DNA of 64,000 bases from Pseudomonas helmanticensis (GCF_900182985.1 NZ_FXUY01000001.1:1984001-2048000); one strand, 5' to 3'; shown: positions 37,227 through 46,887, counted from the stretch's first letter. Numbers and translations: made by a program. The notes: generated by a model not told the origin, from the sequence alone.

Positions 37227-37898
37227 TCAGTGCGCGGCCAACGCCTTGCGCGCTTGTGCCGCTTCATTTTCCTGGCCGGCCTGCGCGAGTTCGTCGGCAG
37301 CCTTCAGCCAGCGCTGACGATCGACTGCCGCGGGGATCTGCGTAGGTTTCTGAATCAGGATGGCCCAGCCGCCAGACTTTTCCAGCGCGGACTCAAAGGC
37401 GCTGAAACTCATCAATTCGCGGCGGTTCATGCCGGCGCGCAGCAGCACTTTCTGCTTGTTGCGGTCGTAACCGGAGAGGATTGCGTAGCGCGGTTCTGCC
37501 CAGAATGCAGAGCCTTCGCTGAAGCGCACCATCACCGGGTAACCCGCAGCGACTTGGGTCAACAGTGCCGGCAGATTGCTGTCCAGCGGGTAAACGACCA
37601 TGCCGTATTCACGCGCGAGGTTTTGCAGGTTCTGCTGCAACTGGTCTTCGGCACCCGGCAAATGCAGGGGTTTTTCCAGCAGGCCCGGGGTAATCACAAT
37701 GCCCTGCTGTGACAGCAGACTGGCCAGCACTTGTGGCGCGCTCTGATTGGCCTGGCCACGATAGAACGTGCCACTCAGCTCGACCCGCTCCGGCAGACGC
37801 TTGACCTCCGGCGCCACGCTGCCGGCACAACCGGCCAACGCCACTGCACAACCGGCCACCAGCAGCGCTCCACGAATTCGAGAAAATACCTGCACCAT
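37227..37898 (-). CDS. Lipoprotein with C39-like peptidase fold lacking active-site Cys and His
   Basis: 223 residues. Signal peptide with lipobox LAGC (Cys 24), then a papain-like C39 domain: VELSGTFYRGQANQSAPQVLASLL, VITPGLLEKPLHLPG, GYPVMVRF, YAILSGYDRNKQKVLLRAG and GGWAIL. In related peptidases the first stretch holds QCGPAAL; here Ser 53 occupies the Cys position. The usual HYAVV reads RYAIL (Arg 137). The protein thus keeps the fold and loses the catalytic pair. A helical C-terminus resembles a TPR-like tail. It may be a binding protein at the outer membrane. Confidence 0.75.
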   Translation of the reverse strand: MVQVFSRIRGALLVAGCAVALAGCAGSVAPEVKRLPERVELSGTFYRGQANQSAPQVLASLLSQQGIVITPGLLEKPLHLPGAEDQLQQNLQNLAREYGMVVYPLDSNLPALLTQVAAGYPVMVRFSEGSAFWAEPRYAILSGYDRNKQKVLLRAGMNRRELMSFSAFESALEKSGGWAILIQKPTQIPAAVDRQRWLKAADELAQAGQENEAAQARKALAAH

Positions 37899-38134
37899 CG
37901 TCACTCTCTGTTCAGACGCCGGTCATCGTGTTCCGGCAACGCCAGCGATCATAGGGCCGCGCACGGCTGCGGTATAGCCTTAAACCGTAGACGCATCGCT
38001 TGCATAGAGCGAACTGATTGGTCACTACCGACCTTTGGTCAATAGTCTGAAACACCCCGGCGACTAGACTGTCACTGAAACAGAGCGAATTGAAAAAAAG
38101 TGGGCGCCCGAAGCAGGGCAAAGAGGAGGCACTG

Positions 38135-38293
38135 ATGAGCCTGACCATGACCATTGTAATGTTGATTGCCGGCTGGCTGGCCGTTGCCGCCGCCATGCTG
38201 TGGGGCGTTTTGCGCATTTCCCGTCGTCACCATCACCCTCCGATCCAGCCCAAACCCGAGAAACATAGTACCCGGCACGCAACCGCACACTGA
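38135..38293 (+). CDS. Small single-span membrane protein
   Basis: 52 residues beginning MSLTMTIVMLIAGWLAVAAA: one membrane helix (residues about 4-25) followed by a basic, His-rich tail (RISRRHHHPP). A strong AGGAGG lies 6 bp before the ATG. It lies alone between divergent and convergent genes. Function unknown. Confidence 0.65.
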   Translation: MSLTMTIVMLIAGWLAVAAAMLWGVLRISRRHHHPPIQPKPEKHSTRHATAH

Positions 38294-38312
38294 CCTACGG
38301 ATAAAAATCCCC

Positions 38313-38385
38313 TGTCGGAGCTGCCGAAGGCTGCGATCTGTTGATTTTAAAAGTCAAAAGATCGCAGCCTTCGGCAGCTCCTACA
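38313..38385. repeat. REP doublet (GGAGCTGCCGAAGGCTGCGATC type)
   Basis: Inverted arms with short centre TTGATTTTAAAAGTCAA. It is the first REP doublet after the REP-free core. Confidence 0.82.
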
Positions 38386-38416
38386 CAAAGCACGCAAAGC
38401 ACACAAAGCACACAAA
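38382..38416. repeat. 9-bp tandem repeat (ACAAAGCAC)
   Basis: About three and a half copies of ACAAAGCAC/GCAAAGCAC between the REP doublet and the terC terminator. Confidence 0.7.
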
Positions 38417-38454
38417 AAAAGGCCGCCTGACTTCAACAGTTCAGGCGGCCTTTT
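38414..38454 (-). terminator. Terminator of the terC operon
   Basis: Stem AGGCCGCCTGA/TCAGGCGGCCT, followed on the minus strand by seven T. Confidence 0.88.
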
Positions 38455-38467
38455 GACTTATTGCATC

Positions 38468-39217
38468 TTACGCAGCAGCGTTGAGCTTCTTCTGCTTCGC
38501 GCGACGAGACAGCATGTTCAGCACTTCGATACCCGCCGAGAACGCCATGGCCGCGTACACATAACCTTTCGGTACATGGGCGCCGAAGCCTTCGGCGATC
38601 AGCGTCATGCCGATCATGATCAGGAAGCCCAGCGCCAGCATCACCACCGTCGGGTTGTCGTTGATGAACTTGGCCAGCGGTTCAGCTGCAAACAACATCA
38701 CCAGTACCGACACGACTACCGCGATCACCATGATCGGCAAGTGTTCGGTCATGCCGACCGCGGTAATGATGCTGTCGATCGAGAACACCATGTCGAGCAT
38801 CAGGATCTGCCCGATGGCAGCGGCGAAACCGAGGGTAACGGTCGACGTCGCGGTCTTCGGATCTTCCGGTGCCGGATCCATGCTGTGGTGGATCTCGGTC
38901 GTCGCTTTCCACACCAGGAACAGACCACCGGCAATCAGGATCATGTCCTTCCACGAGAAGGCCTGGCCGAGAATCTCGATGACCGGCGCGGTCAACTGGA
39001 CGATGAAAGCGATGGTGCTCAACAGCGCCAGACGCAGGATCAACGCCATGCCGATACCGATGCGGCGGGCCTTCTGCTGATACTGCTTGGGCAGCTTGTT
39101 GGTCAGGATCGAGATAAAGATCAGGTTATCGATGCCGAGCACGATTTCCATCACCACCAGTGTGGCCAGAGCCACCCAAGCGGCGGGGCTGGCGGCGAGT
39201 TGTAACAGATATTCCAT
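38468..39217 (-). CDS. TerC-family integral membrane protein
   Basis: A 249-residue membrane protein with seven predicted helices. The family's acidic helices are present: [15 protein letters not shown] and [15 protein letters not shown], whose Asp and Glu residues are thought to bind metal. TerC-family members have been linked to tellurite resistance and to manganese export. It is followed by a strong terminator and preceded 29 bp upstream by a small lipoprotein gene on the same strand. The exact substrate cannot be told from sequence. Confidence 0.9.
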   Translation of the reverse strand: MEYLLQLAASPAAWVALATLVVMEIVLGIDNLIFISILTNKLPKQYQQKARRIGIGMALILRLALLSTIAFIVQLTAPVIEILGQAFSWKDMILIAGGLFLVWKATTEIHHSMDPAPEDPKTATSTVTLGFAAAIGQILMLDMVFSIDSIITAVGMTEHLPIMVIAVVVSVLVMLFAAEPLAKFINDNPTVVMLALGFLIMIGMTLIAEGFGAHVPKGYVYAAMAFSAGIEVLNMLSRRAKQKKLNAAA

Positions 39218-39246
39218 GGGTCAGTCCTGACTCTGTGTAAGACGGT

Positions 39247-39489
39247 TTAAATGGTCTTGGAGGAAGATTCGGATGTTTCCGGGTCTTTTTCCGGTGCTTC
39301 TTTCTTCTCGATCAAGCCACCGGTGGCGTCGCTGAGCGCTTGTTCAGCGGCCTTGTGGGTGTCGTCGATCGCTTGCTTGGCGCTTTCGGCGGCTTTGCCC
39401 ATCAACTGCTGGGCGCTTTTTTCGACCTGGTCGCAACCGGCCAGAAGCAGTAAAGACGTAAACATCAACGCAGGCATTGTGTATTTCAT
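39247..39489 (-). CDS. Small lipoprotein
   Basis: 80 residues: signal peptide with lipobox LAGC (Cys 18), then an amphipathic Ala/Lys-rich helix (KSAQQLMGKAAESAKQAIDD) and an acidic tail (EKDPETSESSSKTI). Asp follows the lipidated Cys, which in enterobacteria signals inner-membrane retention; in Pseudomonas this is less certain. It is probably cotranscribed with terC. Function unknown. Confidence 0.75.
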   Translation of the reverse strand: MKYTMPALMFTSLLLLAGCDQVEKSAQQLMGKAAESAKQAIDDTHKAAEQALSDATGGLIEKKEAPEKDPETSESSSKTI

Positions 39490-39626
39490 GTGGCTTCCTT
39501 CGAATGAACAGACAGGGTCACAGACCGGCCGTCGATGGCTGGGCATTCTAGGGAGACAAACACTTCAGGAAAATTCGTATTTTTAGCGGCTATACTTCGG
39601 TTTTTACGAACTCACACACTATTCAA

Positions 39627-39710
39627 TGCAGGAGCTGCTGCACGCTGCGATCCTTTGATGTTGGCTTTTTAAAAAAAGTCAAAAGATCGCAGCCTGCGGC
39701 AGCTCCTACG
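39627..39710. repeat. REP doublet (GGAGCTGC...GCGATC type)
   Basis: Left arm diverged (GCAGGAGCTGCTGCACGCTG), right arm canonical. It ends 15 bp before nhaR, so it lies within that gene's promoter or leader region. Confidence 0.8.
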
Positions 39711-39724
39711 GGGGCGCGCGGCGG

Positions 39725-40624
39725 ATGCTTAATTATCGACAACTGCATTATTTCTGGGTGGTGGCGAAGACCGGCAGCATCGTGCGCGCCTGCGAGCAAC
39801 TGAACCTGACGCCACAGACCATCAGCGGGCAGATATCGCTGCTCGAACAAACCTACGGCATAGAGTTGTTTCGACGCGTCGGCCGACAACTTGAGCTCAC
39901 TGAGGCCGGGCGCCAGGCCCTGCCCTACGCCGAGCAGATGTTTCAGCTCGGCGGCGAACTGGAATTGATGCTGCGCGCCCAGCCCAACGAACAGCAGATC
40001 CTCTTCCGTGTCGGTGTGGCGGACGTGGTGCCGAAATCCATCGTCTATCGCCTGATCGCACCAACCATGGAGCTGAACGAGCCACTGCGCATCACTTGCC
40101 GCGAAGACAAACTTGAACGACTACTCGCCGATCTGGCGATCCAGCGTCTCGACCTGGTGATCTCCGACAGCCCAATGCCCTCGCACCTCGACATCAAAGG
40201 CTACAGCCAGAAGCTCGGGGAATGCGGGATCAGTTTCTTTGCCACCGCCGAGCTGGCGGCGCGTTACGGTCAGGATTTTCCACGCAGCCTGCACGGCGCG
40301 CCGCTGTTGATTCCCGGCGCCGAAACCGTGGTGCGCAGTCGTTTGCAGCGCTGGTTTGCCGAGCAGCAGATCCAGCCGCAAATCGTCGGTGAGTTCGATG
40401 ACAGCGCCTTGATGCAGGCATTCGGCCAATCCGGCAGCGGGATTTTTATCGGCCCGAGCGTGATTGCCGATGAAGTGAAGCGCCAGTACGGCGTCGAGCT
40501 GATTGGCCAGACTGACGCGGTGACCGAGTCGTTCTATGCCATTTCGGTAGAACGCAAGGTCAAGCACCCCGGCATCGTTGCGATTACCGAAGGTGCCCGA
40601 CGCGAGCTGTTTACCGCGTTATGA
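39725..40624 (+). CDS. nhaR: LysR-family NhaR-type transcriptional activator
   Basis: A 299-residue LysR protein with the NhaR-type N-terminus (MLNYRQLHYFWVVAKTGSIVRACEQLNLTPQTISGQISLLEQTYG) and effector domain to the end. In enteric bacteria NhaR activates the Na+/H+ antiporter gene nhaA in response to sodium. No nhaA is adjacent here, so the target is unknown. The stop overlaps the convergent MFS gene by 6 bp. Confidence 0.88.
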   Translation: MLNYRQLHYFWVVAKTGSIVRACEQLNLTPQTISGQISLLEQTYGIELFRRVGRQLELTEAGRQALPYAEQMFQLGGELELMLRAQPNEQQILFRVGVADVVPKSIVYRLIAPTMELNEPLRITCREDKLERLLADLAIQRLDLVISDSPMPSHLDIKGYSQKLGECGISFFATAELAARYGQDFPRSLHGAPLLIPGAETVVRSRLQRWFAEQQIQPQIVGEFDDSALMQAFGQSGSGIFIGPSVIADEVKRQYGVELIGQTDAVTESFYAISVERKVKHPGIVAITEGARRELFTAL

Positions 40625-41782
40625 AGCCTCGGCGCACATGTCGCGCGGCTTCAGCGTCATCAGCACCATGGCGAGGAATACCGACAGCAGGATGAACCCG
40701 GCGGCGGCAAACCCGAGGAAGCCCAGGCCCGCACTGTCGATGACCCGGCCACCGACCATGGCGCCAAGACCGATGCCCAGATTGGCCCCGGCGATATTCA
40801 GCGACGCGGCAAACGCTGGCGCTTCCGGCGCGGCTTTCATCAGGCGCACATGGCTGACCAGGAACAACGCGGCCTGGGTAATACCCCAGATCCCCATCGC
40901 CACCGCCAAACCCAATGGCGAATGAATGTTCGGCACCAGCGAGACCATGCCGGCAATCATGAATGCGCAGAACAACACCGAGGCCCCCAGCGGATGCCGG
41001 TCCACCGCACGTCCGCCGAGCGAGTTGCCGATCAACCCGACCGCGCCGAAGCCCATCAGGCACCAGCCGACCACGGCGCCGTTGAACCCGGCGAGGCGCT
41101 CAAGAATGTCGGCCAGATAGGTGTAGGCAGTAAACATGCCGCTGAACACCAGGATCGACAGGACGATATGGCCAATCATCAACGGGCTGCGCAGGATCTT
41201 GAACTGCGACGCGAAGCTGACCTGATGTTGGTGCAGGCTGGTTTTCGGCAGGTAAACAAACAGCAGCAACGCCTTGGCAAACGCGATCACCGCCAAAATG
41301 CCGAACGCACTGCGCCAGCCGAATGCATCGGAAATCAGCGTGCCGACGGGAATGCCGAACACCGTGGCGCAAACAATGCCGAAACCGATCTTGGCAATCG
41401 CGCGACCGGCGAAATCCGGGCCGACGATGTCTACGGCAGTTTCACTGGCCAACGCCCAGAACACGGGTAAACCCAGCGCCGGGATCAATCGGGCAATCGC
41501 CATCACCCAGATGTTCGGCGCCAGTGCGGCCACGGTATTGGCCAGGCCAAACATGATCAGGATGCTGATGAACAACTTGCGCCGTTCAAAGCGGGCGAAA
41601 TATGCAGTCAAGAATGGCCCGAACAACGCCACCGTGAAAGCGAATAGAGTCACCAGCAGGCCGGCCTGTGGAATGGTGACTTCAAGGTCTCGGGCAATCG
41701 CCGGCAACAGGCCGACAATGACGAATTCCGTGGTCAGCACCGTGAAACCGGCGGCGGACAACAGAAGAATGGGCAACAGCAT
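40619..41782 (-). CDS. MFS transporter (DHA1/AraJ-like)
   Basis: A 387-residue carrier with 12 helices. TEFVIVGLLPAIARDL in helix 1 and FARFERRKLF in loop 2-3 place it in the DHA1 efflux group. The start at 41782 is supported by GGAG upstream; the long frame to 41893 adds a non-membrane extension and is rejected. It is convergent with nhaR, overlapping by 6 bp. Substrate unknown. Confidence 0.82.
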   Translation of the reverse strand: MLLPILLLSAAGFTVLTTEFVIVGLLPAIARDLEVTIPQAGLLVTLFAFTVALFGPFLTAYFARFERRKLFISILIMFGLANTVAALAPNIWVMAIARLIPALGLPVFWALASETAVDIVGPDFAGRAIAKIGFGIVCATVFGIPVGTLISDAFGWRSAFGILAVIAFAKALLLFVYLPKTSLHQHQVSFASQFKILRSPLMIGHIVLSILVFSGMFTAYTYLADILERLAGFNGAVVGWCLMGFGAVGLIGNSLGGRAVDRHPLGASVLFCAFMIAGMVSLVPNIHSPLGLAVAMGIWGITQAALFLVSHVRLMKAAPEAPAFAASLNIAGANLGIGLGAMVGGRVIDSAGLGFLGFAAAGFILLSVFLAMVLMTLKPRDMCAEAS

Positions 41783-42119
41783 GCGCAACTCCAGCAAAAC
41801 GACGACACCAGCGTTGACCCGGAGGCCCGCTGGCAGAACTTGAAAATAAGGATGCGCAATCTTAACAGAGTGTGTCCGGGCTGACTTGCACAAACCTGCC
41901 GACTTTGTTGCCCGAACCGGTGGCAGATCGTCACAGGTCTGAAGGATGAGGCCTGTGCTGTGATAAAGTCCGCGCCCTTAAAAACGTACAGCCTATTCAA
42001 CGACCAGTTTATTGGCGTTGATGTAGCGTCAACACTTTCGGTTCGTAGCGCTGGTCTGCCCCTGTTTTTGCCGCCGCTTGCACGCACCTTGCACCCAATA
42101 AAAAATCAGAGATGCCGTT
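41783..42119. other. Divergent gap between the MFS gene and sstT
   Basis: 337 bp without a gene. It must carry the promoters of both divergent genes. TTGATGTAGCGTCAAC near 42018 contains a partial inverted repeat. I see no convincing operator, riboswitch or small RNA. Confidence 0.4.
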
Positions 42120-43349
42120 ATGACTGCTTCATCCCCTTCTCTATTGCAACGCCTGAAGAACCTGAGCCTGGTCGCACAGATCCTTATCGGCCTGATTGCC
42201 GGTATCGCCCTGGCGCTGTTCGCCCCGGAAGTGGCAAAAAGCACTGCGTTCATCGGTAAAGTGTTTGTTTCAGCGTTGAAAGCCGTGGCGCCGATCCTGG
42301 TGTTCGTGCTGGTGATGGCTTCGATCGCCAACCACAAGCACGGTCAGGAAACCCACATCCGTCCGATTCTGTTCCTCTATCTGCTGGGCACTTTCGCCGC
42401 CGCAGTTGTTGCCGTGATCGCCAGCATGGCGTTCCCGTCGCATCTGGTGCTGGCGACCGAAAACGTCGCAGTGACAGCGCCAGGCGGCATCGCTGAGGTG
42501 CTACAAAGCTTGCTGCTGAGCGTGGTGGATAACCCGGTCAACGCACTGATCAACGCCAACTTCATCGGCATTCTGGCCTGGGCCATCGGTATGGGCGTCG
42601 CGATTCGCCATGCCGGCGACACCACCCGCGAAGTGCTGGGTGATCTATCCAATGGCGTGACCGTGATCGTTCGGGTAGTGATTCGCTTCGCGCCGCTGGG
42701 TATTTTCGGTCTGGTCGCTTCGACTCTCGCCACCTCCGGTTTCGGCGCGCTGATCGGTTACGCGCACCTGCTGGCCGTGCTGCTCGGCTGCATGCTGTTC
42801 GTGGCGCTGGTGATGAATCCGTTGATCGTGTTCTGGAAGCTGCGTCGCAACCCCTACCCGCTGACCCTCAAGTGCCTGCGCGAGAGCGGCATCACCGCAT
42901 TCTTCACCCGCAGCTCGGCGGCGAACATTCCGGTCAATCTGGAGTTGAGCAAACGTCTGGGCCTGCATGAAGACACTTATTCGGTATCGATCCCGCTGGG
43001 CGCGACCATCAACATGGCCGGCGCGGCGATCACCATTACCGTGCTGAGCCTGGCAGCGGTGCATACGCTGGGCATTGCCGTGGATATTCCGACGGCAATC
43101 CTGCTCAGCGTTGTCGCCGCGATTTGTGCCTGTGGCGCCTCGGGCGTGGCCGGTGGTTCGTTGCTGCTGATTCCGTTGGCGTGCAGCCTGTTCGGCATCC
43201 CGAGCGAGATCGCCATGCAGGTCGTGGCAGTCGGCTTCATTATTGGTGTGTTGCAGGATTCGGCGGAGACGGCGCTGAATTCGTCGACTGACGTGCTGTT
43301 TACCGCAGCGGCTTGCCTGGGCGAAGAAGCCAAAGCCCAACGCGCTTGA
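42120..43349 (+). CDS. sstT: Serine/threonine:Na+ symporter
   Basis: A 409-residue inner-membrane carrier of the dicarboxylate/amino acid:cation symporter (SDF) family. The SstT pattern is clear: [34 protein letters not shown], and the re-entrant-loop motif [13 protein letters not shown]. Substrate-site regions are [11 protein letters not shown] and [16 protein letters not shown]. It takes up L-serine and L-threonine with sodium. The length is normal. A single gene followed by a REP doublet and a terminator. Confidence 0.94.
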   Translation: MTASSPSLLQRLKNLSLVAQILIGLIAGIALALFAPEVAKSTAFIGKVFVSALKAVAPILVFVLVMASIANHKHGQETHIRPILFLYLLGTFAAAVVAVIASMAFPSHLVLATENVAVTAPGGIAEVLQSLLLSVVDNPVNALINANFIGILAWAIGMGVAIRHAGDTTREVLGDLSNGVTVIVRVVIRFAPLGIFGLVASTLATSGFGALIGYAHLLAVLLGCMLFVALVMNPLIVFWKLRRNPYPLTLKCLRESGITAFFTRSSAANIPVNLELSKRLGLHEDTYSVSIPLGATINMAGAAITITVLSLAAVHTLGIAVDIPTAILLSVVAAICACGASGVAGGSLLLIPLACSLFGIPSEIAMQVVAVGFIIGVLQDSAETALNSSTDVLFTAAACLGEEAKAQRA

Positions 43350-43354
43350 AGATC

Positions 43355-43430
43355 AAAAGATCGCAGCCTGCGGCAGCTCCTACATCTGGAATGCGTTCCC
43401 GGTAGGAGCTGCCGCAGGCTGCGATCTTTT
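43355..43430. repeat. REP doublet, reversed arm order
   Basis: AAAAGATCGCAGCCTGCGGC... precedes its complement, so the GATC ends face outward, opposite to most doublets here. The arms are perfect over 29 bp. Confidence 0.85.
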
Positions 43431-43442
43431 GCCTCAGCCATG

Positions 43443-43480
43443 AAAAGCCCGCCAAGGCGCAAACCTTGGCGGGCTTTTTT
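43443..43480 (+). terminator. Terminator after sstT
   Basis: AAAAGCCCGCCAAGG/CCTTGGCGGGCTTTT stem with six T. Confidence 0.88.
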
Positions 43481-43496
43481 GTGGCGGAGATCTTTT

Positions 43497-43655
43497 CCCC
43501 TCACCCCAACCCTCTCCCCCATGGGGGCGAGGGGGAAAGGGGCAGACCGAGTGCTGTTCAAAACCTGAGTTCGACTGGATATTTCACTTCGGTGCAGCTC
43601 GAACAAACAACCAGATCAGTCCGCTCTCCCTCCGGGAGAGGGCTAGGGTGAGGGG
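43497..43655. repeat. Imperfect long inverted repeat (CCCTCACCC...CCCTCTCCC type)
   Basis: CCCCTCACCCCAACCCTCTC at the left and GAGAGGGCTAGGGTGAGGGG at the right, around a centre with its own CCCCCATGGGGG hairpin. It is another dispersed repeat class, differing from the other REPs. Confidence 0.75.
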
Positions 43656-43666
43656 CTTTGGGTGTT

Positions 43667-44176
43667 TTAGAACGCGCCCATGTAATCGCGTTTACCCACT
43701 TCAACACCGTTGTGACGCAGCAGCGCGTAAGTGGTGGTGACGTGGAAGAAGAACTGCGGCAGGCCATAAGTCAGCAGGTAAGCCTGACCGCTGAAGCGCT
43801 TCTCTTTCGGCGTGCCCGGACGGGTAACGATTTCGATGCCTTCCTTGCCGTCGATCTGCTCTGGCTTGATCTCGCCGATGTAGGCCAGAACCTTGGCAAT
43901 CAGGGCTTGCAGCTCGGCGAAGGTGGTTTCGGTGTCGTCGTACTTCGGCACTTCGACTTCAGCCAGACGCGAGGAAACGCCTTTGGCGAAGTCCACGGCG
44001 ATCTGGACCTGACGGGTCAGCGGGAACATGTCCGGGTACAGACGCGCTTGCAGGAAAGCGTTCGGGTCGATGTTTTTCTCGGTAGCGTGAGCTTCAGCCT
44101 TTTTCAGGACATCGCTCAAAGCGTTGAGCATTTGTTGAAAAACCGGGACGGATGCGGCGTACAGGGAAATGGTCAT
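43667..44176 (-). CDS. DUF1993 family protein
   Basis: A 169-residue cytoplasmic helical protein of the DUF1993 family, a DinB-like four-helix bundle (SLYAASVPVFQQMLNALSDVL, ARLYPDMFPLTRQVQIA, FHVTTTYALLRHNGVEVGKRDYMG). The C-terminal His and the LRHNGV motif are typical. The catalytic role of this family is unknown. A single gene, divergent from the YceH gene. Confidence 0.88.
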   Translation of the reverse strand: MTISLYAASVPVFQQMLNALSDVLKKAEAHATEKNIDPNAFLQARLYPDMFPLTRQVQIAVDFAKGVSSRLAEVEVPKYDDTETTFAELQALIAKVLAYIGEIKPEQIDGKEGIEIVTRPGTPKEKRFSGQAYLLTYGLPQFFFHVTTTYALLRHNGVEVGKRDYMGAF

Positions 44177-44301
44177 GGCAGTCTCGTGTGGTGGCTGGGT
44201 GGAACAAGGAGGCGATTATAGCCATCCTTGATGACCACACGGCTTGCCTTTTGTTTGGCAAGGATTAGGCTAGTCGGCTTCGACTGCAGAGGGAACGCGC
44301 G

Positions 44302-44949
44302 ATGACCACCGAACATGAATCCACCTTCGACGAACCACGGCTGAACGCCACGGAAATCCGCATTCTCGGTGCGTTGATCGAGAAACAGGCGACCAGCCCG
44401 GAAACCTATCCGCTGACCCTCAATGCTTTAGTTCTTGCCTGTAATCAGAAGACCAGCCGCGAACCGGTGATGAACCTCACTCAGGGCCAGGTCGGCCAAA
44501 GCCTGCGCGCCCTCGAAGGTCACGGTTACGCCAAGCTGGTGATGGGCAGCCGCGCCGACCGCTGGGAACACAAGGTCGACAAAGCGCTGGAACTGGTGCC
44601 GGCACAGGTGATTCTGACTGGATTGATGTTTCTGCGCGGCCCGCAAACCGTCAATGAGCTGCTGACCCGCAGCGGACGCATGCATGAATTCGAAGATGCC
44701 GAACAGGTGGTGCATCAGCTTGAGCGTTTGATCGCGCGCGGGCTGGCGGTATTGATTCCACGTCAGGCCGGGCAGCGCGAAGACCGCTATACCCATGCGC
44801 TGGGCGATCCGGCGGATATCGAGGCGATCATGGCTGCGCGGCAAAATCCGCAGGAACGCGGCGCTAGCAGTGGCGTGTCGGTCGAGCGCATCGAAGAGCT
44901 GGAAGCACGGATCGCAGCGCTGGAAGAACGCCTGGCGCGCCTCGAATAA
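44302..44949 (+). CDS. YceH family protein (DUF480)
   Basis: A 215-residue protein with the characteristic paired winged-helix domains of YceH ([58 protein letters not shown]). It ends in a coiled-coil tail ([20 protein letters not shown]). The fold suggests DNA or protein binding, but the cellular role is not established. A single gene followed by a REP doublet. Confidence 0.92.
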   Translation: MTTEHESTFDEPRLNATEIRILGALIEKQATSPETYPLTLNALVLACNQKTSREPVMNLTQGQVGQSLRALEGHGYAKLVMGSRADRWEHKVDKALELVPAQVILTGLMFLRGPQTVNELLTRSGRMHEFEDAEQVVHQLERLIARGLAVLIPRQAGQREDRYTHALGDPADIEAIMAARQNPQERGASSGVSVERIEELEARIAALEERLARLE

Positions 44950-44963
44950 CCCCGCCGTTTTAT

Positions 44964-45052
44964 TGTGGGAGCGAGCCTGCTCGCGAAGAGGTTGTGTCAG
45001 CTACATCATTTTTGAATGACACACCGCATTCGCGAGCAGGCTCGCTCCCACA
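44964..45052. repeat. REP doublet (TGTGGGAGCGAGCCTGCTCGCGA type)
   Basis: Near-perfect inverted arms around 43 bp, between the convergent YceH and cupin genes. Confidence 0.87.
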
Positions 45053-45083
45053 GGGGTTATTCATCAGGTTTTATATCCTGAGA

Positions 45084-45602
45084 TTACTCGCCATCCCAGT
45101 AATCGACGCCATCCGCCTGCCGCGCTACCGCAACAAAGCCTGAAGCATTGCCCTCAGCATCGACCGTGAAGCTGTCCATCACCGCATATTTGTTCGAATC
45201 CGGGTATTCGCAAATCTCCGGCTGCTGCTGGGTGCTCACCGCCAGATAACGCAGTTCGGCCTGGCTGGTATTGATGATCTGATGCGCCTTTTCCGGACCG
45301 CCCGGCGGACAGGCGATCACGTCACCTTCGCGGATCGGGAAACGCTCGGTGCCGAGACGCACCTCGCCTTCCCCGGCCACCACGTAAAACATTTCTTCAT
45401 TGACCCGATGACTGTGAAACGGACTGCCGCGCATGCCCGGCGGTAACACGTACAGGCGATAACCGAGTTTCTGCGCGCCGAGTTGCTGGCCAATCCGCGC
45501 CATGCGCTGCTGATAGCGCCCGGCGGTTTCGCCCTGCGGGGCCAGGGCTTCGGGCAAAGGTTCGAGTTCGACCTGATGCAGGTTGAGGATGGGCGGGTGC
45601 AT
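45084..45602 (-). CDS. Cupin domain-containing protein
   Basis: A 172-residue protein with one cupin barrel. Motif 1 reads GSPFHSHRVNEEMFYVVAGEG (His 63, His 65, Glu 69 or 70 as likely metal ligands) and motif 2 reads GDVIACPPGGPEKAHQIINT. The metal and substrate are unknown; the family includes sugar epimerases, dioxygenases and binding proteins. It is single, between two REP doublets. Confidence 0.83.
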   Translation of the reverse strand: MHPPILNLHQVELEPLPEALAPQGETAGRYQQRMARIGQQLGAQKLGYRLYVLPPGMRGSPFHSHRVNEEMFYVVAGEGEVRLGTERFPIREGDVIACPPGGPEKAHQIINTSQAELRYLAVSTQQQPEICEYPDSNKYAVMDSFTVDAEGNASGFVAVARQADGVDYWDGE

Positions 45603-45689
45603 GGCGGGCCTCGGTCACGGTTTTTGTGGAGGGCAAGTCTGTGCTTGCTGGTGGGGCAGTATAGGCAGCAGGATAAACCGAGGTGGATT

Positions 45690-45781
45690 CATCGCTGGCA
45701 AGCCAGCTCCCACAGGTATCGGGCTGGAACACCAGATTGTGGACAGCCCCAGATCATGTGGGAGCTGGCTTGCCAGCGATG
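45690..45781. repeat. REP doublet (GTGGGAGCTGGCTTGCCAGCGAT type)
   Basis: Perfect 25-bp arms beginning CATCGCTGGCAAGCCAGCTC, between two same-strand genes. Confidence 0.85.
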
Positions 45782-45812
45782 GGGCCAGTCAACTCACCGC
45801 ATAATCTCAGAA

Positions 45813-46631
45813 TCAGCTCCGGGCAAACGCTACCGCCGCCGCAAACTGCGCTTCATTCGGGCGCACTCCGGTGTACAGCACAAACTGCTCCAGCGCCTGG
45901 ATCGCAATCACCTCAAGCCCGGTGATGACCTTTTTACCCTCAGCCCGGCCACGCACGATCAACGGCGTCTCCGACGGAATCGCCACCACATCAAACACCG
46001 TATCCGCCGCTTTGATCAGCTCAGGCGCAAACGCCAACTGCCCCGCCTCCGGACCGCCATCCATCCCCACCGGCGTGACGTTGACCAGCATCTGCGGCCG
46101 CTCGTCGCCCTGTTCAGCCTGCCAGCGATAACCCAGCGAATCCGCCAGCGCCCGCCCTGCCCGCTCATTTCGCGCAACGATCAGACCGTTTTTATAGCCG
46201 CCATCCCGCAAGGCACTGGCCACCGCTTTGGCCATGCCGCCGCTACCGCGCAGGGCGAAGGTGGTTTCCTTGGGCACCGCGTGGGTTTTCAGCAACTGCT
46301 CGATGGCGATGTAATCAGTGTTGTAAGCCTTCAGATGGCCGTTGGTGTTGACGATGGTATTGATTGACTGGATGGCCGCCGCAGAGGCATCCAGCTCATC
46401 AACCAAGGCAATGCTGGCCTCCTTGAACGGCATCGACACGCCGCAACCACGAATGCCCAAGGCGCGGATCCCGCCGACTGCACCATTGAGGTCCTGGCTG
46501 CTGAACGCCTTGTAATAGAAATTCAGGCCCAATTGCTCATACAAATGGTTATGAAAACGCAGACCGAAATTCCCGGGGCGCCCGGACAGGGACATGCACA
46601 GCTGGGTGTCTTTGTTGGGGTTCATCTGCAT
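45813..46631 (-). CDS. Shikimate 5-dehydrogenase-like protein (AroE paralogue)
   Basis: A 272-residue NAD(P)-dependent dehydrogenase of the AroE/YdiB fold. The substrate side has SLSGRPGN, and MPFKEA and YNTDY supply the catalytic Lys and Asp. The nucleotide side has LRGSGGMAKAVASAL, a variant of GAGGAxRA with Arg-Gly-Ser. The start at 46631 has GGAG about 8 bp upstream. The altered substrate motif suggests a substrate other than shikimate or a quinate-type role. It is a stand-alone gene; canonical aroE normally lies elsewhere in pseudomonads. Confidence 0.82.
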   Translation of the reverse strand: MQMNPNKDTQLCMSLSGRPGNFGLRFHNHLYEQLGLNFYYKAFSSQDLNGAVGGIRALGIRGCGVSMPFKEASIALVDELDASAAAIQSINTIVNTNGHLKAYNTDYIAIEQLLKTHAVPKETTFALRGSGGMAKAVASALRDGGYKNGLIVARNERAGRALADSLGYRWQAEQGDERPQMLVNVTPVGMDGGPEAGQLAFAPELIKAADTVFDVVAIPSETPLIVRGRAEGKKVITGLEVIAIQALEQFVLYTGVRPNEAQFAAAVAFARS

Positions 46632-46887
46632 AAAACTTCTCCTTCAAACGCACTTTCGGATGGACGGGATTAGCCAGCCCATCGGGTTCTGAACGATCAT
46701 AGAGGCCTGTTTTAAACGTATCGCGCGGCCCTTGCACGGCCCGGTAAAGAAGCCGGTACAGACCTTACACAAAATTTACCCAGCGGCTGTGCTGATTTTC
46801 AGAATTTCGCTGTCTTAGAAGTATCCCCGCGACAACTGTGGGCCTGGTGCAGGCCCTGCCGCCGGGTCGAAGAACCGAGGATTTATC

